From an uncultured Bacteroidales bacterium (lineage in GTDB: Bacteria > Bacteroidota > Bacteroidia > Bacteroidales > UBA932), in the NCBI GenBank assembly GCA_946187865.1, contig CAMHST010000010.1:1-50972 (forward strand): DNA of 50,972 bases. The letters are read 5' to 3'. Both the position numbers and the translations under genes were made by a program. Below the pieces are notes generated by a model. The model did not search any database. It had not been told where the DNA came from and worked only from the letters and a program-made list of their open reading frames with translations. Position 1 is the stretch's first letter; the number at the start of each line of letters is the position of its first letter. Of the stretch, positions 41,657 through 50,824 are shown piece after piece.

Positions 41657-41658
41657 TT

Positions 41659-43416
41659 TCACTGCCGTTTCAGCTCCATCAGGGAATAGCCGCTCAGTTC
41701 CAGCCAGACACTCCCTTCTGGGCGGATGACCATGGTGACGGGGAGGGCGGCTCCGCCGAGGTTGAAGGCGGGAATGTTCAGTTTGCTGCCCCTGACACTG
41801 ACCTTCTGCGGCTTTTCCCCGTTGACGGAGCAGGTCCAGCCGTCGGCCGTATGGACGATATTCAGGGTGGCGGTAAGCGGTTCGTTGCCCAGTTCGGGGT
41901 TTCTGGCCGATCCTTTCCATACGCCTTCAAAGTCCCCGTCGGGCAGGGTGGCCGGGTTCACCGGAACTTCCCCTTCCAGGATGCGGTCGCTGCGGAACGG
42001 GGCCACGGCCAGGCCGTTGGCGCCGCCCAGGTTGCCGGGCAGCCAGTTCCGGAAGCAGTAGCGCACGGCCACCGGCTCCTTGACCTCGGGAGAGGTGACC
42101 ATGATCTTGGGCATATAGTAGTTGGTGGGCAGGACCTGGGCCTTGTGGAAGACCAGGTCCGGGCCGCAGACCTCAAAGCCCTCGATGCCTTCCAGGCGGT
42201 TGAAGCCGCCGGCTTCCCGCACATGGGCGAAATTCACGATCACTTTGTCGCCGTCCACCTCCATGCCGGCGTAGGTGGGAGCTACACCGGGGAGGGTCTG
42301 GATGCCGTAGGTGTGGTGCAGGGCCAGGTAGCTGAGCCGTTCGCCCACCTGCCTTTTCTGCGCAGGATGCACCTGGAAGGCCTCGTACGGGTATACCAGG
42401 TCTGACGTGCTCACAACCCAGCAGTTGTCGGTTTCGCGGGCGGCTTTGTGCTGCTGCTCCCGCACGATGGGGAATTCGAATCCGTCCAGCTGGTCGTTTT
42501 GCGCAAATGGCGCGAGCTCTACCTGATAGACAGGGAGTTCCGGATTCCCGCTCTCTTCCCGCCACAGGCCGATAAGGGTTTTCATCCGGTCGGAATAATT
42601 GACGCCGTCCGGGTTGCCGTTGCTTTCTCCCTGATACCAGAGGACGCCTTTGAACGTGTAATTGCGGATGGGCGCCCACTGGCCGTAGTACATGATGGTG
42701 GGCCGGCTCATGGCCATGAAAATCTTCTTGCAGGCTTCCGGCGACGGGTCGAAGCCGGGATACCCGGCCACGATCTCGCGGGGGAGCCAGCCCTCGATCT
42801 TGGACCCGCCCCAGGCATTGTCGATCACGCCCACGGGCACGTCCAGCACCTCTGTCAGGTTCTTGGCGAAGAACCAGGCGGCGGCGCCGAAGTCCGGCAC
42901 GTTCTCCGGCAGGCTCTCTTTCCAGGACCCCTCGGAGACGGCCAGGGGCTCATAGGCTTCGTTTTTGGGGAGCATCGCAAAGCGGATGCGCCCTTTGTAG
43001 CGCTTTGCCAGGGCGATCTCCTGCTGGGACCCTTCTACCGGGCAGTTGTCGAAGCCTTTCACGGGCATTTCCATATTGCTCTGCCCGCTTCCCAGCCAGA
43101 CCTCGCCGATCAGGACATGCTGCAGCGTTACGGTTTCCTTGCCGCAGGCAATGCTTACGGTATGTTCCTGGAAACTGCCTTCCGGAGTGGCTACGGCCAC
43201 TTTCCAGGCGCCGTCCGCTCCGGCCTTGGCCGTGTATTTCTCCTGATTCCATGAGGTGGTTACCGTGACGGTTTTACCGGCATCGGCCCAGCCCCAGAGG
43301 TTGGCCCGGGTCTTTTGCTGGAGAACCATGTAGTCTCCCACCTGGGGCGGGAGCTTGATCTGCGCCTGCAGGGTGGTGCAGGCAATGAGCGCAAGAGCAA
43401 CAAGGATTTTTTTCAT
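41659..43416 (-). CDS. Sialate O-acetylesterase-type SGNH esterase, secreted
   Basis: A 585-residue SGNH esterase of the sialate-O-acetylesterase (DUF303/PF03629) type. The N-terminal signal is MKKILVALALIAC, which could be a lipobox (LIAC) or part of a longer signal ending LQAQ. GSGQSNMEMP holds the nucleophile Ser113; WYQGESNGN and the His of a later SDLVYPYEAFQVHP region fit the fold, which is split by an inserted beta-domain. In glycan loci such proteins usually remove O-acetyl groups from xylan or pectin rather than from sialic acid. It is third in the minus-strand operon, 6 bp after the large alpha/beta-hydrolase. Confidence 0.87.
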   Translation of the reverse strand: MKKILVALALIACTTLQAQIKLPPQVGDYMVLQQKTRANLWGWADAGKTVTVTTSWNQEKYTAKAGADGAWKVAVATPEGSFQEHTVSIACGKETVTLQHVLIGEVWLGSGQSNMEMPVKGFDNCPVEGSQQEIALAKRYKGRIRFAMLPKNEAYEPLAVSEGSWKESLPENVPDFGAAAWFFAKNLTEVLDVPVGVIDNAWGGSKIEGWLPREIVAGYPGFDPSPEACKKIFMAMSRPTIMYYGQWAPIRNYTFKGVLWYQGESNGNPDGVNYSDRMKTLIGLWREESGNPELPVYQVELAPFAQNDQLDGFEFPIVREQQHKAARETDNCWVVSTSDLVYPYEAFQVHPAQKRQVGERLSYLALHHTYGIQTLPGVAPTYAGMEVDGDKVIVNFAHVREAGGFNRLEGIEGFEVCGPDLVFHKAQVLPTNYYMPKIMVTSPEVKEPVAVRYCFRNWLPGNLGGANGLAVAPFRSDRILEGEVPVNPATLPDGDFEGVWKGSARNPELGNEPLTATLNIVHTADGWTCSVNGEKPQKVSVRGSKLNIPAFNLGGAALPVTMVIRPEGSVWLELSGYSLMELKRQ

Positions 43417-43422
43417 AGCGGA

Positions 43423-45537
43423 TTATTTTGTAACGATTCTTACCATGGCCAGGTTGGGAATGAGGGTATGGACGGAGGAGGCGTCGCCGTGGCGTTCGGA
43501 GTAAACGCGGGCGGTGGGGAAGTAGGTGCCGGCCTGGTCATAGGAGACCTTCTGCGTGAAGCTGGCGTGGAGTCCGTCGGCGCTCACTTTCAGGTCTTCC
43601 GGCTGCACGGCCTTATACTGCCCGTCGCCCAGCGGACTCCATTCGATGAGGGCCAGGGATCCGGTTCCGCGGGGAATCTCCACCTCGAAACGGACGGAGA
43701 CTTCCTCTCCGACACCCACATCGGCCCGCTCGCCGCCGTTCACGGAGGCTGTCACGGACGGCTGGATGCCGCCGCGGTTCACTCCGTCGGGGGACAGGAC
43801 CACCTGGCCTTCCTCGATGGTGTACACGCTGTTGGCGGCGGGCGCCTTGCCCGTGACCACCCAGTCGTCCAGGTCCAGCAGGGCCTGATAGACGGTGGAC
43901 ATGTAGGGAACGGTTTCGCGAGGGTCGTCACCGGCATCGGCATGGGTGGCGCGGTCGGTGTACCAGAGGCGGAAATTGTCGGCCGCCGCAGCGCCCAGAT
44001 GGGCTTCCACGCGGTGGCGGTACCAGTCGCCCTGCCAGGGGAAGGCTTCGCGGTCCCAGACCGAGCAGCAGACTATCACCTTGCACTTGATGTCTCCGTC
44101 ATAGGGGATGCCGGTGGCCAGCTGGCTCAGGATGGGGCCCACCAGGACCGGCCGCTGCGGGTAGATGGGCTGCCCGTTCACGCCCTTGAGGTAATCCCAG
44201 ACATAGAAGTCGGGCGAGGGCACCTGGTGCCGGTAATATGTCTCCACCGCCAGGAAGTCGGAGTTGTCCAGAATCACTTCGTCCCCCTCTTTCAGGAGGG
44301 CCAGGTCTTCCTTGGAATTCACGGACTCGAAGGTGACATACTTGCTGTCGAAGACTTTCACCAGCTGGTAGCGGTGCCCGGCGTTGGGCCCGTCCACCTT
44401 CACCAGGTCCGCTCCCATGCCGATGGAAGCGGGCGCTTCTTCCAGCTCCACGGCGGCAGGCCGGTTCATCCGCTCTGAGGCGCCGGCATAGGCCCAGGCT
44501 CTGTCGGCGGTACCTTTATCAGCCTCGGCCGGCATGGGTACCAGGCCCAGCTCGGCGGCTTCCAGGGTGGAGATTACTTTCCTGATGCGGGTGCGCAGCT
44601 GGATGCGGCCCCTAATCAGGGAAGGGGAGGGCTCTGCTCCGGCATAGCCGGGCGTCTCCCAGAAATCGTGGCGGAAATAGGTGGGGTCCATCCGTACCAC
44701 GGCCCCGTGCAGCAGCCGGTAGCCGTGCGGGTCCAGCTGTCTCCAGGGACCCCAGGCCTTGATGGGAAAGCCCATCCGGGTGGCGTCGGAGAGCACTTCC
44801 CGCTGCTCTGCGGTAAGGCCTTCGTAGGGATTGCCGCTGCCGCCGGGGCGCATGGCATCGGCCACGCCGTCCAGTTTGTCTCCCAGCACGCGGAGCGCCC
44901 GCATCCGGATGGTGAACACGTTGGGCATGGCCTGCGGGGAACCCATCACGAAGGGAACGGCTCCGTCCCAGACGTTGGTGGCCTCCGCTCCGCCAGCTGT
45001 GCGGAAAGCGCCGCCGCTGCCGCCGTAGCAGTAGCCACGGGGGCGCTCACAGTCATAGAGCAGCTGCGCCAGATAGCGGGAGAATTCCGCACAGGCGGCA
45101 CTGGCCCGGTACGCGCCGATGGTGGCCTCCCTGCGGGTGGACTCGTCGGAGGGGTCGAACACGCCGCCCTGGTTGCTCTCCAGGAAATAGGCCCCGTGGG
45201 TGATGCTGAACACGATGGGATTGATCTGGAAGCCGAATCCCGAGGCCGCCCGCTCATCTTCCGGGCTGGGGGTGATGTACTGGAAGAACCGTCCCCGGAA
45301 GTCTTCCTTCTTCAGGGGGAAATAGGCGCAGAAGCGCGTTCCGTCGGCAAAACCGCCGTGCACCAGCCGGCACTTCACTGGCTCATTGACAATGCGGTCT
45401 TCATCGACATAGGCGCCGGTAAAGGCTGCGTCGGCACTCACAAAAACTTTGTGCTGTCCTTTCAGGTTCTTCTTGGCAGCATTGCCGGGGAGGGCGATGA
45501 CCAGGACCGCCAGGATCAGAAGATACAGGCGTTTCAT
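43423..45537 (-). CDS. Large secreted alpha/beta-hydrolase of unknown specificity
   Basis: A 704-residue secreted protein (signal ending GNAA). I do not recognise a named enzyme. RGYCYGGSGGAF gives a likely nucleophile, Ser174, in a G-x-S-x-G elbow; VIVCCSVWDREAFPW and RATHADAGDD (His532) could supply acid and base, as in alpha/beta-hydrolases with a long cap. HGAYFLESNQGG and LVHGGFADGTRFC are other distinctive segments. The C-terminal 120 residues look like a beta-sandwich (VGEEVSVRFEVEIP). The size and position between GH3 and an acetylesterase suggest an esterase, perhaps tannase- or feruloyl-esterase-like, or a glucuronoyl-esterase analogue. Function is open. Confidence 0.7.
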   Translation of the reverse strand: MKRLYLLILAVLVIALPGNAAKKNLKGQHKVFVSADAAFTGAYVDEDRIVNEPVKCRLVHGGFADGTRFCAYFPLKKEDFRGRFFQYITPSPEDERAASGFGFQINPIVFSITHGAYFLESNQGGVFDPSDESTRREATIGAYRASAACAEFSRYLAQLLYDCERPRGYCYGGSGGAFRTAGGAEATNVWDGAVPFVMGSPQAMPNVFTIRMRALRVLGDKLDGVADAMRPGGSGNPYEGLTAEQREVLSDATRMGFPIKAWGPWRQLDPHGYRLLHGAVVRMDPTYFRHDFWETPGYAGAEPSPSLIRGRIQLRTRIRKVISTLEAAELGLVPMPAEADKGTADRAWAYAGASERMNRPAAVELEEAPASIGMGADLVKVDGPNAGHRYQLVKVFDSKYVTFESVNSKEDLALLKEGDEVILDNSDFLAVETYYRHQVPSPDFYVWDYLKGVNGQPIYPQRPVLVGPILSQLATGIPYDGDIKCKVIVCCSVWDREAFPWQGDWYRHRVEAHLGAAAADNFRLWYTDRATHADAGDDPRETVPYMSTVYQALLDLDDWVVTGKAPAANSVYTIEEGQVVLSPDGVNRGGIQPSVTASVNGGERADVGVGEEVSVRFEVEIPRGTGSLALIEWSPLGDGQYKAVQPEDLKVSADGLHASFTQKVSYDQAGTYFPTARVYSERHGDASSVHTLIPNLAMVRIVTK

Positions 45538-45545
45538 CTCAGGTG

Positions 45546-47939
45546 TTATTTAAGCGTAAATTGCACCGATTCACCCTCCTGCGAGGAAGGACCCACGGTG
45601 ACGGTGAACGTGCCGGGCTCCACCACCTTCTCCAGGTCTGCGTTGTAGAATTCCAGGAGGCTGCGGTCGATGGTGAAGGTGACGGTGCGGGTCTGTCCGG
45701 GGGCCAGGTGGATGCGCTGGAAGCCCTTGAGCTCCTTCACAGCGCGGGACACCGAGCAGTAGTCGTCGGCCAGGTACATCTGCACGATCTCATCGCCTTC
45801 TCGGGCGCCGGTGTTGGTTACGTCCACGCTCACCTGCAGGGTGTCGTCCTCTGTCATTTCAGGGGCGGAGAGGCGCAGGTTGCCGTAGCTGTAGGTGGTA
45901 TAGCTGAGGCCGTATCCGAAGGGGTAGAGGGCCGATATCTGGCGTTTCAAGGTGTAGCCGCGGCGGGAGGTGCGCTTGTAGTTGTAGTAGGCGGGCACAT
46001 AGCCGGCGCCGCGCGGGATGCTGATGGTGAGCTTGCCGGAGGGATTGAACTTGCCGAAGACGGCATCGGCCATGGCATAGCCGCCTTCCTGGCCCAGGTA
46101 CCAGCACTGGAGGATGGCGGGAACGGAGGCCGCAAGCGGGGCTACATTGTTGGGGGTACCGGTAATCACGAGGGCAGCGGTGGGAATGCCCAGTTCGCCG
46201 ATGCGGCGGGCCAGCTCGTTCTGGCCGCCCAGCAGCTCCAGGGACGGGGTGTCACCGGGCATGAAGGTACCGGTGCCTTCCCGGGCGATGGATTCGTTGG
46301 AACCCAGGCACAGGATGATGGCGTCGGCCCCGCGGGCGATCTTCACGGCCTCTTCAATCAGGGGCGCGTTGATTTCCGGGGTGGCTTCCTCGCTGTTGTC
46401 CAGGTACTTCTCGTACACAAAACTGGGCAGGGCGGGATCCAGGTTGGCTGCGGGCCTGTAAGTGATCTTGCAGCCTTCGGCATACAGGATATTCATTTTG
46501 TCGCCGTAGCGCTCCACCAGGGCGTCGTAGACGGAAACTGTCTGCCGGGGCGTGCTGGAATAGCCTCCCAGGTGCACTTCCTTGGCATTGGGGCCGATCA
46601 CGGCGAGGGTCTTCACCTTGTTCTCGTCCAGCGGGAGCACGTTGCCCTTGTTCTCCAGCAGGATGACGGATTCACAGGCGGCTTTGTAAGCCAGCGCACG
46701 GGCCTCGGCGTTGCCGACGATTTTCTCGGAGGCCTCCGGGTCGATGTACGGGTTGTCGAACAGGCCCAGGCGGAATTTCTCCAGGAGGATGCGGCTCACG
46801 GCCTCGTCAATCTTCTTCTGAGGGATGCGGCCTTCGTTCACCAGTTCCACCAGATAGTCATAGGTGGCACCTTCCGGCAGTTCGATGTCCACACCGGCGG
46901 TGAAGCCCTGGTAGGCGGCTTCCTTCGGGTTGGGGGCCAGGTGGTCGGCTTCGTGCAGGTTACCCACGCCGCCGTAGTCGGAGACGGTGAGGCCTGTGTA
47001 GCCGTATTTGCCGCGGAGGATGCCCTGGATCATGCGGGCGTTGCCGTGCACGGGCTGGCCCCAGACGTCATTGTAGCCGATCATCACGTTGAAGGGCTTG
47101 GCCTCTTCAAGGCACATCTCGAACGGGCGCAGGAACACGTCCAGGGTGGTGATTTCGTCCACGAAGCTGGGACCGGTGTTGGAACCGCCTTCGCTGGCGC
47201 CGTGTACGCCGAAGTGCTTGAGGGTGGCCCCTACGTGGTCCCGGTCAATCTTCCCGTCCACCACGTTGCCCTGATAGGCTTTTACCTGGGCGATGCCCAG
47301 ACGGCCGTTCAGGTACGGGTCTTCGCCCATGGTCTCCTCCGTGCGGCCCCAGCGCGGGTCCCGGGTGATGTCCACGACGGGCGCCAGGACTTCGTGACCG
47401 CCCTTGGCGCGGATTTCCCTGGCCACCAGGGTGTAGATCTCGGTGAACAAGTCCTCATCCCAGGAACTGGCCAGGCCGATGGGCATGGGGAAATGGGTGG
47501 CGTCCTTGGACTGGGCGCCGTGCAGGCCTTCTTCATGCACCATCACGGGAATGCCCAGGCGGGTCTCTTCCAGGAAGTAGCGCTGTACCTGGTTGTACAG
47601 CTGGGCGGCCTCACGGGGAGAGAAAGAGTGCAGGAAGTTCTTCATGGATCTCTTGTCTTCGCTCATGCGGGCCCATTCGCCCAGGCCGTTCTTGAAGGCG
47701 GCGTCCCACTTGGCCTTGTCAATCTGGCCGTCTTCCGTGTAAAGGGTCATCCGGTTGTTCCAGATGCACTTGAGCTGGGCCACTTTCTCTTCCAGGGTCA
47801 TCCGGGGGAGCAGGTCGGCCACCCGCTCTTCGGGGGTTTTGGATGCATCTTTGTAGAGCGGTTTCTTGGCTGCTCCGGCGGGAGTCAGCACCAGCGTGAG
47901 CCCCAGGAGGGCGGCTGTGATGTTCTTCGGAATGTTCAT
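45546..47939 (-). CDS. Glycoside hydrolase family 3 (beta-xylosidase/beta-glucosidase type), separate lineage
   Basis: A 797-residue secreted GH3 with signal peptide (ends AGAA). KHFGVHGASEGGSNTGPS replaces the KHxAxNxQETNR of the other three GH3s here, and the nucleophile is Asp321 in TVSDYGGV. The C-terminal Fn3-like domain starts near YPFGYGLSYTTYSYG. It has no PVH-type tail. These differences mark another GH3 subgroup, closer to beta-xylosidases and broad beta-glucosidases of Bacteroides xylan loci. It is the first gene of a three-gene minus-strand operon (gaps of 8 and 6 bp) with the large hydrolase and the acetylesterase, so it should act on deacylated oligosaccharides. Confidence 0.93.
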   Translation of the reverse strand: MNIPKNITAALLGLTLVLTPAGAAKKPLYKDASKTPEERVADLLPRMTLEEKVAQLKCIWNNRMTLYTEDGQIDKAKWDAAFKNGLGEWARMSEDKRSMKNFLHSFSPREAAQLYNQVQRYFLEETRLGIPVMVHEEGLHGAQSKDATHFPMPIGLASSWDEDLFTEIYTLVAREIRAKGGHEVLAPVVDITRDPRWGRTEETMGEDPYLNGRLGIAQVKAYQGNVVDGKIDRDHVGATLKHFGVHGASEGGSNTGPSFVDEITTLDVFLRPFEMCLEEAKPFNVMIGYNDVWGQPVHGNARMIQGILRGKYGYTGLTVSDYGGVGNLHEADHLAPNPKEAAYQGFTAGVDIELPEGATYDYLVELVNEGRIPQKKIDEAVSRILLEKFRLGLFDNPYIDPEASEKIVGNAEARALAYKAACESVILLENKGNVLPLDENKVKTLAVIGPNAKEVHLGGYSSTPRQTVSVYDALVERYGDKMNILYAEGCKITYRPAANLDPALPSFVYEKYLDNSEEATPEINAPLIEEAVKIARGADAIILCLGSNESIAREGTGTFMPGDTPSLELLGGQNELARRIGELGIPTAALVITGTPNNVAPLAASVPAILQCWYLGQEGGYAMADAVFGKFNPSGKLTISIPRGAGYVPAYYNYKRTSRRGYTLKRQISALYPFGYGLSYTTYSYGNLRLSAPEMTEDDTLQVSVDVTNTGAREGDEIVQMYLADDYCSVSRAVKELKGFQRIHLAPGQTRTVTFTIDRSLLEFYNADLEKVVEPGTFTVTVGPSSQEGESVQFTLK

Positions 47940-47963
47940 AGGGTTTCGTTATTTTGTGGTATG

Positions 47964-47971
47964 CAAAGATA
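47964..47971 (-). promoter_or_regulatory. -7 promoter element of the GH3-hydrolase-acetylesterase operon
   Basis: The minus strand reads TATCTTTG, 24 bp before the ATG at 47939. No clear -33 TTTG at 19 bp. Confidence 0.5.
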
Positions 47972-48048
47972 GCCATTTTTTGTCTCTGCCGCTATTCCTG
48001 CCAGACAAATCAATATTCATCAGTGTTGTATTTTGAAAAGAATATTCA

Positions 48049-48056
48049 TAAATTTG
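48049..48056 (+). promoter_or_regulatory. -7 promoter element of the M48 protease gene
   Basis: TAAATTTG matches TAnnTTTG and lies 22 bp before the ATG at 48079. A partial TTGT lies near the -33 position (48025). Confidence 0.5.
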
Positions 48057-48078
48057 CGTGATTCGAGCCACAGAGATT

Positions 48079-48861
48079 ATGAAAAAAGCCATCCTTGCCT
48101 TATTTGCCTCCCTGTCCCTGCTGCTTACTTCCTGCAGCGGCCAGTTCAATGCCCTGCGCGCCGTCCAGGGCGGTATGTACGCCCTGCAGGCCCTTACCCT
48201 GACCGACGCCCAGGTGCAGGACTATGTGCACCAGTACATCACCCAGCTGGACGCCCAGAGCACCGTGCTGCCGGAGAGCAATGCCTACACCAAACGCCTG
48301 AGAAACCTGACCAAAGGCATCACGGACGTAGACGGCACACCGCTCAATTTCAAGGTGTACAAAGAGAACGAGGTGAACGCCTTCGCGTGCGCGGACGGGA
48401 GCGTGCGCGTGTACACGGGTATTATGGATGCCATGACGGACAACGAGCTGCTGGGGGTGATCGGCCATGAGATCGGGCATGTGGCCCTCAAGCACACCCG
48501 CAAGCAGATGCAGCAGGCCATGATGACCAGCGCCGCCCTGGAGGGCCTCGCATCGGCCAGCACCACCGCCGCCACCCTCACGGATTCCCAGCTGGGGGCT
48601 ATCGGGGAGGCTATTATCGGTGCGCAATTTTCAAAGTCCCAGGAAAGCCAGGCCGACGATTACGGATACTCGTTCCTGGTGAATTCCGGCAAGAATCCCT
48701 GGGCGATCGTGATGTCGTTCGAGAAACTGCAGAAACTGGCCAACGGCGCTACGGCCGGTCCCGTGGAGAACCTCTTCTCCACCCATCCGGACACCGCCAC
48801 CCGCATCCAGCGTATGAGCGAGAAATGCCAGCACGACGGCTTTAAACGTCCTACCAAATAG
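48079..48861 (+). CDS. M48-family metalloprotease lipoprotein
   Basis: A 260-residue lipoprotein (lipobox LTSC, Cys19) with the M48 zinc site HEIGH (His130, Glu131, His134) and a later QESQAD segment that should supply the third ligand. It resembles BepA/LoiP-type periplasmic proteases that take part in outer-membrane protein quality control. The ATG at 48079 begins the signal; earlier in-frame codons lie at the promoter. It is single and converges on the thioesterase with no bases between the two stop codons. It is probably a housekeeping gene, not part of the glycan locus. Confidence 0.9.
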   Translation: MKKAILALFASLSLLLTSCSGQFNALRAVQGGMYALQALTLTDAQVQDYVHQYITQLDAQSTVLPESNAYTKRLRNLTKGITDVDGTPLNFKVYKENEVNAFACADGSVRVYTGIMDAMTDNELLGVIGHEIGHVALKHTRKQMQQAMMTSAALEGLASASTTAATLTDSQLGAIGEAIIGAQFSKSQESQADDYGYSFLVNSGKNPWAIVMSFEKLQKLANGATAGPVENLFSTHPDTATRIQRMSEKCQHDGFKRPTK

Positions 48862-49245
48862 CTATAACTTGGCGTAGGTCTTTTGGATAAACCGGGCCTT
48901 GTCGATGATGAAACGCTCGTGCGTTCCCTCGCCGATGAGGCCTTTTTCGTCGTAGGCGGCCACGCGGAACACCAGCCGGCGGCGGTCAATCTCTGTCAGT
49001 TCGCTCTCGCAGCGGACTTTCATGCCCACGGGCGTGGCGCTGCAGTGCGACACGTTCACGGCCGTTCCCACCGTGTCCTGGCCTTCTTCCAAAAAAGGGA
49101 GTACGCTCTCCAGGCAGGTTTTTTCCATGAGGCCGATCATCATAATCGTGGCATAGACTTCTACATTGCCGCTCCCCAGCGACTGGGCCGACCGCTCCGG
49201 GGTGGCCTCCGATTCCCGGTATCCTTTGATTCCAGTTTCCAGCAT
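48862..49245 (-). CDS. Hotdog-fold thioesterase, fluoroacetyl-CoA thioesterase (FlK)-like
   Basis: A 127-residue cytoplasmic hotdog-fold protein resembling FlK-type thioesterases (GSGNVEVYATIMMIGLMEKTC, with the catalytic Glu region; SHCSATPVGMKV, whose His and Thr/Ser are characteristic). Many Bacteroidetes have such a short thioesterase; natural substrates are unknown acyl-CoAs. The start at 49245 (MLETGIKGY) fits the promoter box at 49262-49269. It is a single gene. Confidence 0.82.
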   Translation of the reverse strand: MLETGIKGYRESEATPERSAQSLGSGNVEVYATIMMIGLMEKTCLESVLPFLEEGQDTVGTAVNVSHCSATPVGMKVRCESELTEIDRRRLVFRVAAYDEKGLIGEGTHERFIIDKARFIQKTYAKL

Positions 49246-49261
49246 CTGACTAAATTTTCCG

Positions 49262-49292
49262 CAAAAATACAAAATTGTCCGGCTTTGTCAAA
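49262..49292 (-). promoter_or_regulatory. Promoter of the thioesterase gene
   Basis: On the minus strand, TTTG (49289-49292), 19 bp, then TATTTTTG (49262-49269) make a full Bacteroidetes promoter about 17 bp before the start at 49245. Confidence 0.65.
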
Positions 49293-49342
49293 ATTAAAAG
49301 TTTTTATGGCAGAATCAAATTAGATATAAAGGAGAAATGATT

Positions 49343-49350
49343 TAATTTTG
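49343..49350 (+). promoter_or_regulatory. -7 promoter element of the rhamnose operon
   Basis: TAATTTTG matches TAnnTTTG and lies 25 bp before the rhaB ATG at 49375. No TTTG at the -33 position; a regulator may be needed for activity. Confidence 0.5.
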
Positions 49351-49374
49351 CAGCCGTACAAAACTGATAATCCC

Positions 49375-50802
49375 ATGGCAGACAAACACAACTTCCTTGC
49401 CTTCGACTGCGGCGCCACTTCCGGCCGCGCCGTACTGGCCACATTCCATGAAGGTTCCTTCGAGATGAAAGAAGTATACCGGTTCCCCAGCGGAATCATC
49501 GAGCTGGGCGGAAAGTATTACTGGGACATCGTAGCCATCTACGAGCATTTCTGCAAGTGTCTCTCGGAACTGGGACGGCAAGGCGTTGAGATTGAATCCA
49601 TCGGCATCGATACCTGGGGCGTGGATTTCGGCTTCGTGGCCAAGGACGGATCCCTGCTGGGCAACCCCCGCGCCTACCGCGACCCTTATACGGAGGGCGT
49701 TCCGGAAGAGGTGTTCCGCATCATCCCGCGGGAAGAGCTGTACGCCGCCACGGGCATCCAGATCCTGAACTTCAACTCCATCTTCCAGCTGTATGCCCAG
49801 ACCAAGGAGAACTTCGCACCCCTGCAGTACGCAGACTCCATTCTCTTCATTCCGGACCTGTTGTCCTATATGCTGACAGGAAACAAAGTTTGTGAATATA
49901 CGGATGCCTCAACCTCCGGCATGATGAACCAGACCACCCGTCAGTTCGAAAAGTCCCTGCTGGAGCGCCTGGGCGTACGGACCGACGTCCTGCTGCCCAT
50001 CGTCCAGCCCGGCACCGTGGTGGGAACCCTCCGTAAATCCATCGCAGAACGCTGCGGCCTGCCGGAGATCCCGGTCATCGCCGTGGCCGGCCATGACACA
50101 GCATCGGCCATCGCCGCCGTCCCTGCGGAAGACGAGAAATTCGCCTACCTTTCCAGCGGTACCTGGAGCCTGATGGGCATCGAGACCCCCGCTCCCATCG
50201 TGAACGAAGAGAGCACCCGCCTCAATTTCACCAACGAAGGCGGCATCGACGGCACCACCCGCTTCCTCAAGAACATCACCGGCATGTGGATCCTGGAGCA
50301 GTGCCGCAAGGTCTGGGAACCGGACGGGAAGAAGTATTCCTATCCGGAGATCGAGGCCATGGCCCGTTCCGAGAAAGACTTCCCGTCCCTGATCAACCCG
50401 GACGACCCCCGTTTCGCCGCTCCCGCCAACATGGTGGAGGCCATCGACAGCTACCTGCAGGAAACCGGGCAGAGAGTGCCGGAGAACATGGCCCAGTATA
50501 TCAGCTGCATCTACCACAGCCTGGCCAACCGCTATAAAGAAGTGGTGGACATGCTCCAGCAGTTCGCCCCGTTCCGGATTGAGAAACTGCACGTGATCGG
50601 CGGCGGCAGCGCCAACGACACCATGAGCCAGTGGACGGCCGATGCCCTGGGCATCCCCGTGGTGGCCGGCCCCACTGAGGCAACCGCCATCGGCAACGTG
50701 ATGCTGCAGGCCCGCACCGCCGGTCTGGTGAAAGACCGCTGGGAGATGCGCCGCCTCATCGGCAAGGCCTTCGCCGTAAAAACCTTTTATCCCGCAAAAT
50801 AA
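49375..50802 (+). CDS. rhaB: L-rhamnulokinase
   Basis: A 475-residue FGGY-family kinase of normal rhamnulokinase length. Motifs: FDCGATSGRAVLA at residues 8-20, GIDTWGVDFGFV, AGHDTASAIAAVP, YLSSGTWSLMGIE and, near the C-terminus, HVIGGGSANDTMSQWTADAL. It phosphorylates L-rhamnulose to L-rhamnulose 1-phosphate in the cytoplasm. The ATG at 49375 is chosen because the upstream in-frame TTG lies in the -7 box. The next gene, 22 bp on, is rhaA, which confirms the pathway. Rhamnose is common in plant pectin and arabinogalactan, so this may complement the neighbouring glycan locus. Confidence 0.93.
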   Translation: MADKHNFLAFDCGATSGRAVLATFHEGSFEMKEVYRFPSGIIELGGKYYWDIVAIYEHFCKCLSELGRQGVEIESIGIDTWGVDFGFVAKDGSLLGNPRAYRDPYTEGVPEEVFRIIPREELYAATGIQILNFNSIFQLYAQTKENFAPLQYADSILFIPDLLSYMLTGNKVCEYTDASTSGMMNQTTRQFEKSLLERLGVRTDVLLPIVQPGTVVGTLRKSIAERCGLPEIPVIAVAGHDTASAIAAVPAEDEKFAYLSSGTWSLMGIETPAPIVNEESTRLNFTNEGGIDGTTRFLKNITGMWILEQCRKVWEPDGKKYSYPEIEAMARSEKDFPSLINPDDPRFAAPANMVEAIDSYLQETGQRVPENMAQYISCIYHSLANRYKEVVDMLQQFAPFRIEKLHVIGGGSANDTMSQWTADALGIPVVAGPTEATAIGNVMLQARTAGLVKDRWEMRRLIGKAFAVKTFYPAK

Positions 50803-50824
50803 ATAACACAAAACATTTGATATC

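Noticed and set aside
48855..48870. Overlapping convergent stops of the protease and thioesterase as a regulatory antisense overlap
   Set aside because: The stop codons abut without overlap and I see no hairpin; this is ordinary compact packing.
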